Shown piece after piece: positions 1-5,498 of a stretch of 5,895 nucleotides of DNA; within the stretch, counting starts at the first letter, position 1, and every line of letters begins with the position of its first letter. This DNA comes from Candidatus Aenigmatarchaeota archaeon (GTDB lineage Archaea; EX4484-52; B79-G9), in contig JAGLMX010000042.1 of assembly GCA_023139785.1 (NCBI GenBank), positions 1-5,895 of the forward strand, read 5' to 3'. The position numbers and the translations under genes are program-made. The notes beneath the pieces are model-generated. The model did no database searches. It saw nothing but the letters and a program-made list of their open reading frames with translations, and was not told the origin of the DNA.

Positions 1-830
1 TCAACCCTTTTCTGGTATTCCTTGATGTCCTCTTCAGAAAGATGCCTAAACCTTTTTTGCAGTTTCATGTAGTCTGCAACAGGTGTTCCTTTTGGCTTGT
101 ATGTGAGCTTTTTCTCACCATTCTCAACTTCATACAACGCCCACATTTTTGAGTCAACTGCAAGCTTTGCAACTTCAACTGTTTTTTCAGAAGAAAAATA
201 CCATCCAATAGGGCATGGCGCGTGAATATGCAAAAACTTTGGCCCTTTAATCTCAAGAGCTTTTTTTATTTTTTTCTCAAGGTCAAACGGGAATGCGATT
301 GATGCTGTTGCAGCGTAAGGCACATGATGCGCGACCGCGATTGCAACCATGTCTTTTTTCCACTGCTCTTTTCCCTTGCTTAGTTTACCTGACGGAGTTG
401 TGGTGGTCGCTGCATGCCACGGGGTTGACGCGCTTCTTTGTATTCCTGTGTTCATGTACGCCTCATTGTCATAAATTACAATCAATACATTATGGCCGCG
501 CTCCATCAGCCCGGACATTGCCCGGATTCCGATATCAGCCATACCGCCGTCGCCGCCAAATGCTATTACGGTTACATCCTCTTTTCCCTGTGCGTCAAGT
601 GCCTCGCGCACGCCTGCGGCAACAGAACAGGCATTCTCGAAAAGGACGTGTATCCAGGGCACTTTCCAGGATGTTAATGGGTACTGGGTTGTTGTCACTT
701 CCATACATCCTGTTGAATGGCAGACAACAACATTAGGGCCTGTGGCCCGGAGCATCATGCGCGTTGCTATTGCAGGGCCGCAGCCTGCGCATGTCCTGTG
801 CCCTGGTGCAATTAGGTCGTCTTTTTTCAT
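1..830 (-). CDS. porB: Pyruvate:ferredoxin oxidoreductase subunit beta (partial, 3' end outside window)
   Basis: PorB is the thiamine-diphosphate-binding subunit of POR, which oxidises pyruvate and CoA to acetyl-CoA and CO2 while reducing ferredoxin in the cytoplasm. I read 276 codons in one open frame from ATG 830-828 to the window edge. Visible landmarks are CAGC (Cys14, Cys17), TGCMEV (Cys42) and APCPIGW (Cys206), the four cysteines expected to hold a 4Fe-4S cluster. The ThDP motif runs from GDGG (93-96) to YDNEAYMNTGIQ (120-131), followed by STPW and TTTTPSGK. The C-terminal part (KRFRHLSEEDI) also matches archaeal PorB; usual lengths of about 290-320 aa suggest only some tens of residues are missing. 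The start is set by a 4-base ATGA overlap with the methyltransferase stop and by an SD-like GGGATGAT just upstream. No frameshift or missing catalytic residue is seen. Confidence 0.96.
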   Translation of the reverse strand, partial: MKKDDLIAPGHRTCAGCGPAIATRMMLRATGPNVVVCHSTGCMEVTTTQYPLTSWKVPWIHVLFENACSVAAGVREALDAQGKEDVTVIAFGGDGGMADIGIRAMSGLMERGHNVLIVIYDNEAYMNTGIQRSASTPWHAATTTTPSGKLSKGKEQWKKDMVAIAVAHHVPYAATASIAFPFDLEKKIKKALEIKGPKFLHIHAPCPIGWYFSSEKTVEVAKLAVDSKMWALYEVENGEKKLTYKPKGTPVADYMKLQKRFRHLSEEDIKEYQKRV

Positions 831-1705
831 GAAATCATCCCAGCATCCTTTTTGATTGTTTTAACTTTCTCAGCATAAAAAACACCATAACAAGCCAAAC
901 CGCATTCTACAACTTCATATTGGGCCAATCCTGCAAGATTGTTTTTTGTCAAAATGTTTTGTGTTATCTTTAATTTCTCAGTAATTTTTGCAATAGGGTA
1001 ACTTCGCCGACACATTTTATAGAGTTTTTTTGATGTTGGCCGGACTTCATTTGTCTTGTCCCAATACACTGTGTTCTTAAATCCTGTTTTTTCTAATGAT
1101 TTTTTGAAGCCCTCTATTTTTACAAGATTCGGAACCGCCAACCCTTCACAAAAATCAGTTAGTAATTGCCCCTCTTTTTTATTTTGAGGGCTTCGTCTTA
1201 AAAAACCATCAGCAACTACAAGGCGCCCGCCTTTTTTTAGTAATCTGAACGCTTCTTTTAAAAAGTCTGCTTTATCTTCAGAATGGCATACGCTTTCAAT
1301 AGCCCACACAACATCAAATGATTCTTTTTGAAAACCGGTTTTAAGATAATTTTTTAAAAGAAATTCCGTGTTTTTCTCGACTTTGTTTTCTTTTGCCAAT
1401 TCTTTTGCTTTTTGCACCTGTTTTTCACTTATGGTTATTCCGATAACTTTTGCGCCAACATTCTTTGCCAGCCATATCGAACTTCCGCCGACACCACACC
1501 CGGCATCAAGGACTGTGTCTTTCTTTGCTATTTTCGCTTTTGAAGCCAAAAATTGATTTGTATTTAGCAAGGTCTCGTCACGAGTTTTTGTGCCTTTTTC
1601 CCAAAAACCATAATGCAGCGCATAACTTTTTGAATTTTTGTAATAAAAAGATTCGTAAAATGGTTGCGTGTAATCATAGTATTGACGAATTGTTGAAAGA
1701 CTCAT
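827..1705 (-). CDS. Class I SAM-dependent methyltransferase embedded between porA and porB
   Basis: This is a 292-aa Rossmann-fold methyltransferase. The SAM-binding motif I is VLDAGCGVGGSS (65-76), followed by GITISEKQ (89-96), the post-motif FDVVWAIESVCHSED (130-144) and LLKKGGRLVVADGF (155-168). The overall pattern, including the N-terminal YYDYTQPFYE and the C-terminal GVFYAEK, resembles the sterol-24-C / gamma-tocopherol methyltransferase branch, so a small lipid, quinone or isoprenoid acceptor is possible, but the substrate cannot be told. A TTG 15 bases upstream is a possible start, but the ATG at 1705-1703 is preferred because it makes an ATGA overlap with the porA stop and follows GGTG in good spacing. 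Its stop in turn overlaps the porB ATG. Sampled stretches are clearly AT-richer (about 25-35% GC) than porA or porG (above 50%), which suggests later acquisition. A methyltransferase is not a known POR component. Confidence 0.9.
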   Translation of the reverse strand: MSLSTIRQYYDYTQPFYESFYYKNSKSYALHYGFWEKGTKTRDETLLNTNQFLASKAKIAKKDTVLDAGCGVGGSSIWLAKNVGAKVIGITISEKQVQKAKELAKENKVEKNTEFLLKNYLKTGFQKESFDVVWAIESVCHSEDKADFLKEAFRLLKKGGRLVVADGFLRRSPQNKKEGQLLTDFCEGLAVPNLVKIEGFKKSLEKTGFKNTVYWDKTNEVRPTSKKLYKMCRRSYPIAKITEKLKITQNILTKNNLAGLAQYEVVECGLACYGVFYAEKVKTIKKDAGMIS

Positions 1706-2885
1706 TTCATCAGCCACCAAATATTCCCGTTTTTCTTTTTCTTTGACGCATCAGCTATTTTTTTCACATCTTCAACAGTCACTTCAGAGCCGCCGATACC
1801 ACAGACAACGCCGAGAACTTTTTGTTTGCATTCGTTGTAAAGTGCGCTCCGTACCTCGTCGTATAGCGCGCCTGCGCCTGTTCCAAGGGCAATGTTTTTT
1901 TCGAGTATTATAACAGTTTCTGCGTTCTTGAGTGCTTTTCTCAAATCCGCTTTTGGGAATGGCCGATAGCTGCGAATGCGCACAAGCCCAATGTCATCGC
2001 GCGCGTCAACTGCCTCGCGCACGGTTCCTGCCAAAGTGCCCATTGTGATTATTGCTGTTTTTTTTCCTTTGTTTTTGTATTCGTCAATAAGCCCGTTTCC
2101 ATACTTTCTGCCAAAAGATTTTGCATAATCATCATGGGCTTTCTTGATTACTTTGTCTGAATTGTCAATCGCGTCTGATAGCTGTTTTCGAAGTTCCATG
2201 TATGGCTTCGGGAATGCGAAAGGCCCTTGTGTCATGGGCTTTTTCGGGTCTAAAAAAGCATGTGTTGGTTTGTACGACGGAAGGAATCGATCAACCTTTT
2301 TCTGGTCAGGCAATTCAACAGGCTCAAGAGTATGTGTGATAAAGAACCCGTCCATACACACCATTACCGGGATAAGAACCTTTTTGTCTTCAGCAATTTT
2401 GTAAGCCTGAATTGTTGTGTCAACTACTTCCTGCGCAGTCTCACAGTAAAGCTGAAGCCATCCGGAATCGCGCGCTGATATCGCGTCCTGCCAGTCGTTC
2501 CAGATATTTATCGGTGCAGAAAGAGCCCTGTTTACGACCTGCATCACAATCGGAAGGCGCATGCCTGAGGCTGCGAATAATACTTCGTTCATGAGTGCCA
2601 AGCCCTGTGAGCTTGTTGCGGTAAACGTCCTTACGCCTGCGGCAGAGCCGCCGACAACAGCAGATATTGCAGAGAACTCTGACTCGACTTCCATGTGTTT
2701 TGCGTCAAGCTTTCCGTCTGCAATCAGCTTTGCAAGATCCTCGACTATGTGCGTGTCCGCTTCGACAACTCTAAAAAGATTTATCGAATTTGCGGGGTTA
2801 TGGGGTATGCAACCGTTAACGCCGGCGCACACAGCCGAACTGCTTCCGCAGCAGCCCTGCTTCCTTCAAGTATTTGCATTGCCAT
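1702..2885 (-). CDS. porA: Pyruvate:ferredoxin oxidoreductase subunit alpha, split by a predicted 35-nt BHB intron
   Basis: PorA pairs with PorB to form the pyruvate/ThDP site. Exon 1 is 2885-2790 (32 codons, ending AYPITPQ) and exon 2 is 2754-1702 (from THIVEDL, 350 codons plus stop). Joined, they give 382 aa, the normal family length. Landmarks in the joined protein are LEGSRAAAEAVRL (6-18), YPITPQ (27-32, substrate/ThDP loop), VESEFSA (55-61), TATSSQGLALMNEVLF (77-92) and NRALSAPINIWNDWQD (107-122). Unspliced, exon 1 ends two codons later at TAA (2783-2781). A GTG at 2832 opens a frame running through the insert, but its N-terminus lacks the YPITPQ motif, so I reject it. ATG 2885 is chosen because it lies about 7 nt after the transcription start predicted from a TATA box at 2915-2922; an in-frame ATG at 2897 would lie upstream of that. 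The stop overlaps the methyltransferase ATG. Splicing is inferred, not demonstrated. Confidence 0.92.
2745..2834 (-). other. Possible exon-exon RNA structure framing the porA intron
   Basis: Exon bases CTGTGTGCG (2834-2826) can pair with CGCACATAG (2753-2745), 9 bp with one G-U. The 3' arm begins at the first base after the 3' bulge. Of the 30 intervening exon-1 bases, GGTTG (2814-2810) pairs with TAACC (2800-2796) directly next to the central BHB helix, with a 9-nt loop, and 2825-2815 would be left as a linker. Together this makes a three-way junction in which the missing outer BHB helix is supplied from a distance. The pairing is seen on paper only; both arms are coding sequence and could match by chance. 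Confidence 0.4.
2755..2789 (-). other. Predicted archaeal BHB intron (35 nt) within porA
   Basis: The insert separates CCG CAA from ACG CAC, codons for PQ and TH of the conserved PITPQTHIVE stretch. On the minus strand CCGC (2795-2792, exon 1) pairs with GCGG (2760-2757, intron), giving the 4-bp central helix. Bases AAA (2791-2789) form the 5' bulge and ACA (2756-2754) the 3' bulge. Inside the intron 2788-2781 pairs with 2768-2761 (8 bp, one G-U), then an A/G mismatch, then TCT 2779-2777 with AGA 2772-2770, closed by a TTTT loop. Cleavage after the second base of each bulge releases 2789-2755 and rejoins the reading frame exactly. Shifting both cuts one base downstream gives the same mRNA, so the boundary is ambiguous by 1 nt. 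The substrate would be the tRNA-splicing endonuclease and RNA ligase. The immediately adjacent outer helix is weak, so this is a relaxed motif unless a distant helix replaces it. Confidence 0.85.
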
Positions 2886-2914
2886 GTTATTCAACATCAC
2901 TTTTGACGGCTATC

Positions 2915-2922
2915 TATTTATA
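2915..2922. promoter_or_regulatory. Shared, near-palindromic TATA box for porA (-) and the LAGLIDADG gene (+)
   Basis: The 60-bp gap between the two divergent starts holds TATTTATA on the plus strand, which reads TATAAATA on the minus strand. An archaeal TATA box centred at 2918.5 predicts transcription starts about 26 nt away on each side, near 2892 (minus, 7 nt before the porA ATG) and near 2945 (plus, directly before the ATG at 2946). One TBP site could thus serve both directions. Minus-strand GTGATG (2900-2895) resembles a Shine-Dalgarno site for porA but lies upstream of the predicted start, so it would only be transcribed from a promoter further upstream. Confidence 0.55.
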
Positions 2923-2945
2923 CTTTGATATTCTACAATGTTTAT

Positions 2946-4175
2946 ATGGGTGCTAATCAAGTAAGAAAGAGCATAAATCTTTTTGATTTACCTCTTGATT
3001 CAACATACGTTCTTTTGTCAAAAAAAGTAAGAAACACAATCGAAACGCAGATTGCAGAAAACGACGGGATAGACAAAATTTCAAAGAGTTTGGAGATAAA
3101 GCGACCGTATTTCTATCGTTTTTTTCAAGGCAGGCGATGCTCTCTTTATTTTCTTTCAAAACTAATTGGTGTTCTCGATATGGCGACCCAAGAAATAGAA
3201 AAAAATATCATGTTTATATCGAGTGGAAAAAATAACCCTAAAGGCATAACAAACCCTAAATTGCCGTTTCGATTCGACAACTCTGATGGAGGCACACTTC
3301 TTGGAGGTATCATGGGTGATGGAAGCCGAACCAAGCTTGGTGGACTTACATACAATAATTGCGATGAAACACTGGTTAATGCCGTTCTTGATTCTGCGAT
3401 AGACATCTTTGGAAATATCAATCAATACCTTGTATGGAAAAAAGACGGCACATTGCAACTATATTTACCAAAGATTGCAGGCGATGCTGTCGGCCTTTTT
3501 GGAATTCAGAAGAGCTATAAGACACTTTCTGATTGTTATGTTGAATTAAATGGATTTTCTTATGAATTCAAGACATCTTTCATAAGGCAATTTTTTGATG
3601 ACGAAGGCAATGTTAGAACTTCAGATAGAAGGGTGCAGATTAAACAAACAAGGGTTGTTTTCGAAAAAGATGCAGCTAAAATAAGGAAAAACGTAGAATC
3701 TTACACACCACGAGTGCTTTTGACAATTGATCTGGAGTTGAAACGTATAGGGCTTCGCCCCACCGTTTCTTTAGAAACCCTGAGAAGCAAAAATGGCATT
3801 ATCAAAGGTGATTTTGCGTTAAGCCTATATGGTAAAGATAACCTCACCATATTTCGAGAGAAAATAAATTTTGGTATTGTTGCGAAAAAAGAACTGCTTG
3901 ATAAGGTAATAAAAAACTATAAATTCCCGTCAGCACCAAGAAACGGGAGAATTCAGTTTGCGCTGGAAAAAGCGCGAGTCGTCCAGAAACGCGATAATTA
4001 CATAACAAAACATACTTTGGCGTTAGAATGCAAAAGATCACTAAAAACAGCCACATATTTTTTAGTGGATTTAAAAAAGATGGGCTTGGTCAAAATTATA
4101 GAGGCGCCAAGAAACGAATTCGGGAAACCTTTGCCGTGGAAATATCTTCTTACTAAAAAATCTAAAGACCTTTAA
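2946..4175 (+). CDS. LAGLIDADG-family protein flanked by helix-turn-helix regions (homing endonuclease or derived regulator)
   Basis: The protein has 409 aa. Two LAGLIDADG motifs are visible: LLGGIMGDG (118-126) and IRQFFDDEG (213-221), about 95 residues apart, as in monomeric two-repeat enzymes. The metal-binding acids at the expected position are present (Asp125, Glu220), so nuclease activity is plausible. The N-terminal part (about 28-85, with KISKSLEIKRPYFYRFF) looks like a helix-turn-helix. The C-terminus (about 351-405, KHTLALECKRSLKTATYFLV, then GLVKIIE and YLLTKK) looks like a winged helix. An upstream TTG at 2925 is possible, but ATG 2946 fits a leaderless transcript. The gene runs against the por operon and separates its two halves. 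It ends 4 bases from the stop of the convergent deoxyribosyltransferase-like gene. It is AT-richer (sampled 25-37% GC) than porA and porG, consistent with a mobile origin. The alternative is a domesticated DNA-binding regulator, as with bacterial WhiA. Confidence 0.85.
   Translation: MGANQVRKSINLFDLPLDSTYVLLSKKVRNTIETQIAENDGIDKISKSLEIKRPYFYRFFQGRRCSLYFLSKLIGVLDMATQEIEKNIMFISSGKNNPKGITNPKLPFRFDNSDGGTLLGGIMGDGSRTKLGGLTYNNCDETLVNAVLDSAIDIFGNINQYLVWKKDGTLQLYLPKIAGDAVGLFGIQKSYKTLSDCYVELNGFSYEFKTSFIRQFFDDEGNVRTSDRRVQIKQTRVVFEKDAAKIRKNVESYTPRVLLTIDLELKRIGLRPTVSLETLRSKNGIIKGDFALSLYGKDNLTIFREKINFGIVAKKELLDKVIKNYKFPSAPRNGRIQFALEKARVVQKRDNYITKHTLALECKRSLKTATYFLVDLKKMGLVKIIEAPRNEFGKPLPWKYLLTKKSKDL
4155..4160 (-). 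terminator. Possible U-tract terminator for the porG-porD block
   Basis: On the minus strand a run of six T lies about 20 bases after the deoxyribosyltransferase-like stop, inside the 3' end of the convergent LAGLIDADG gene. Archaeal RNA polymerase can stop at such U-tracts without a hairpin. If used, porA-porB would depend on their own promoter. A single short T-run is weak evidence. Confidence 0.25.
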
Positions 4176-4179
4176 TTCA

Positions 4180-4566
4180 TTACGCTTTGCCAAGTAGGGC
4201 AAAAAGCGCGTTTTCGCTTCCAACTATTTTCGCGTGATAATGCACCCACGGGCTTTCTGTGAGCACAGGATTTTCTGTAAGCACGAAAACAGGTATTTTG
4301 TTCTCGCTTGCAAATATTATCTCCATCATAGTTCCGGGTGTCGCGCGGTTTGCAATAGCAACAACAACATCGGATTTTTTTATTGCCTCTTTTTCTGTTT
4401 CAACAACCCATTTTCTGGTTTTCCCGTCTGTTTTGCCGTAGTTGTTGCCAAGGTTATCTTTGCACCACCAAACTTGGTGGTTCTTTTTCTCAAGCAACGT
4501 TTTCATTTCACGAAGCCTTTTTTCGTCTTCAGGCTGATTGTACGTGCCAGCCAGATAAATTTTCAC
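4180..4566 (-). CDS. Nucleoside 2-deoxyribosyltransferase-like protein in the por operon
   Basis: This 128-aa protein begins KIYLAGTY (2-9), the first strand and glycine loop of the nucleoside 2-deoxyribosyltransferase-like Rossmann fold. It continues with SDVVVAI (65-71) and GTMMEIIFASENKIPVFVL (78-96), where Glu82 is in the position of the family's catalytic glutamate. Known members cleave or exchange the N-glycosidic bond of (deoxy)nucleosides or nucleotides, but many relatives have other or unknown substrates, so only the fold is called. The start is GTG, chosen because it makes a GTGA overlap with the porD stop and follows GAGGAG closely. It is the last gene of the upstream block; its TAA is 4 bases from the stop of the convergent LAGLIDADG gene. 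Composition is near that of the por genes, so it may be a long-standing operon member. Confidence 0.8.
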   Translation of the reverse strand: MKIYLAGTYNQPEDEKRLREMKTLLEKKNHQVWWCKDNLGNNYGKTDGKTRKWVVETEKEAIKKSDVVVAIANRATPGTMMEIIFASENKIPVFVLTENPVLTESPWVHYHAKIVGSENALFALLGKA

Positions 4567-4835
4567 TTCTCCTCAACTTCCTTTGATATACACTTTACAG
4601 GGCACACTTCTGCGCAAATCATGCAGCCCTTGCAGTAATCATAATCAACTTCTGCTTTTTTTCTCTTTTTGTCAACTACTATCGAGCCGTCAGGGCAGAA
4701 GCGCTCGCACATGCCGCATCCGATGCACTTTTCTTTATCTACGACAGGGCGAAATGTTCTCCATGTACCTGTCTTGTTTGATGTTGTGCTTCCGACGTCT
4801 TTTATTGCCCCGCCCAAAGGAATTTTTGAACTCAT
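4563..4835 (-). CDS. porD: Pyruvate:ferredoxin oxidoreductase subunit delta (2x 4Fe-4S ferredoxin)
   Basis: PorD is the electron-transfer subunit that passes electrons from the PorA/PorB site to ferredoxin. The 90-aa protein has two complete cluster motifs, CIGCGMCERFCP (Cys37, 40, 43, 47) and CKGCMICAEVCP (Cys68, 71, 74, 78). The N-terminal extension with LGGAIKDVGST and KTGTWRTFRPV is the one typical of archaeal PorD rather than of a free ferredoxin. The ATG overlaps the porG stop as ATGA, and GAGGT lies about 9 bases upstream as a good Shine-Dalgarno site. Its own stop overlaps the GTG of the next gene. Confidence 0.96.
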   Translation of the reverse strand: MSSKIPLGGAIKDVGSTTSNKTGTWRTFRPVVDKEKCIGCGMCERFCPDGSIVVDKKRKKAEVDYDYCKGCMICAEVCPVKCISKEVEEK

Positions 4836-5377
4836 TTTTCTGTAACCTCGTAAACTTTTTTTGCAGCATCAATGTTCCTGCCTGCAATCTTTTCAGGCAT
4901 TTTTTCCTTAATTGCTGTTAATATTGAATCCAGAGACACTTCTCCGGTTGCCTTGGCAAATGCGCCAAGCATGGGGGTGTTAACAAAGGGTGCGCCGATT
5001 ATGTCAAGTGCAATCTTCGTTATGTCAACAGTAACTACCTTTGCTTTGGTTTTTATGCCGAGGTCCTTAGAATTTTTGCTTGTGTTTACAATAATCATTC
5101 CGTCTTTTGAAATACCATCTGCGACATCAACAGATTCTGTGAGTGTGGGGTCAAGAACCATGACATAGTCTGGCTTTGTCACCTGCTCGCGCAGGCGTAT
5201 GAATTTGTCGTCAATGCGCGTGAATGCCATCACAGGGGCACCGCGCCTTGCAACCCCGAAGAATGGGAATGACTGGGACTGCTTGCCGTCCTTAAATGCA
5301 GCTATTGCCAGAAGCTCTGCGGAAGTGACTGCGCCCTGCCCTCCCCTGCCGTGAATCCTGATTTGCTTTAGTGCCAT
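4832..5377 (-). CDS. porG: Pyruvate:ferredoxin oxidoreductase subunit gamma
   Basis: PorG is the structural gamma subunit of POR and related 2-oxoacid oxidoreductases, and it takes part in the CoA-binding side of the complex. The 181-aa protein is of normal length. It shows the family signatures IHGRGGQGAVTSAELLA (8-24), QSFPFFGVARRGAPV (35-49) and VNTPMLGAFAKATG (132-145). It is the first gene of the minus-strand operon. ATG 5377 lies about 7 nt after the transcription start predicted from the TATA box at 5407-5414, so the leader is too short for a clear Shine-Dalgarno site. Downstream it overlaps porD by four bases. GC content is among the highest in the window. Confidence 0.95.
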   Translation of the reverse strand: MALKQIRIHGRGGQGAVTSAELLAIAAFKDGKQSQSFPFFGVARRGAPVMAFTRIDDKFIRLREQVTKPDYVMVLDPTLTESVDVADGISKDGMIIVNTSKNSKDLGIKTKAKVVTVDITKIALDIIGAPFVNTPMLGAFAKATGEVSLDSILTAIKEKMPEKIAGRNIDAAKKVYEVTEK

Positions 5378-5406
5378 ATTGCCACAATCAAAATGTGTGA
5401 ATTAGG

Positions 5407-5414
5407 TATATATA
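5407..5414 (-). promoter_or_regulatory. TATA box of the porG operon
   Basis: TATATATA is centred about 33 bases upstream of the porG ATG. The usual archaeal spacing puts transcription start near 5384, giving a leader of about 7 nt, the same arrangement as inferred for porA. The neighbouring divergent gene uses a separate candidate TATA box. Confidence 0.6.
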
Positions 5415-5426
5415 GTTGATTTTTGA

Positions 5427-5459
5427 CGAAACGTATTTTCGACAATGGCTATGCATGGC
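5427..5459. promoter_or_regulatory. Possible operator repeats between the divergent porG and winged-helix-like genes
   Basis: Between the two TATA boxes lie an inverted repeat CGAAA-(5 nt)-TTTCG (5427-5441) and an imperfect palindrome GCTATGCATGGC (5448-5459) centred on ATGCAT. Either could bind a dimeric regulator able to act on both directions. Short palindromes arise easily by chance and no protein is known to bind here. Confidence 0.25.
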
Positions 5460-5469
5460 GAACAGCACA

Positions 5470-5477
5470 TTTTTAAT
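5470..5477 (+). promoter_or_regulatory. Candidate TATA box for the small winged-helix-like gene
   Basis: TTTTTAAT is centred 26 bases before ATG 5499, which would make the transcript leaderless. It is a weaker match than the porG TATA box, but the spacing equals that of the LAGLIDADG gene. Confidence 0.4.
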
Positions 5478-5498
5478 GTTTGTTTGTGATATTGTGGG

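Noticed and set aside
293..736. Plus-strand open frame of 147 codons opposite porB
   Set aside because: It is antisense to a strongly conserved PorB region, has no recognisable motif and no promoter.
1705..1720. TTG start at 1720 for the methyltransferase
   Set aside because: ATG 1705 gives the ATGA overlap used throughout the operon and a better-placed SD-like sequence.
1702..2832. porA starting at GTG 2832 and reading straight through the insert as one uninterrupted gene
   Set aside because: That N-terminus lacks the conserved EGSRAAAEAV and YPITPQ segments, which are perfectly encoded upstream in another frame. The joined exons match the family throughout.
2755..2885. porA as a pseudogene or a programmed ribosomal frameshift
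   Set aside because: A frameshift would leave about 11 foreign residues in the active-site motif, and no slippery site is evident. A random damaging insertion would not be expected to fit the BHB cut rule exactly. A sequencing or assembly error remains possible but unlikely.
2925..2945. TTG start at 2925 for the LAGLIDADG gene
   Set aside because: It lies almost on the TATA box and upstream of the predicted transcription start; ATG 2946 fits a leaderless message.
2889..4179. 5-base direct repeat ATTCA (2889-2893 and 4175-4179) as a target-site duplication around the LAGLIDADG gene
   Set aside because: Five AT-rich bases are too short to separate from chance, there are no terminal inverted repeats, and LAGLIDADG homing does not create such duplications.
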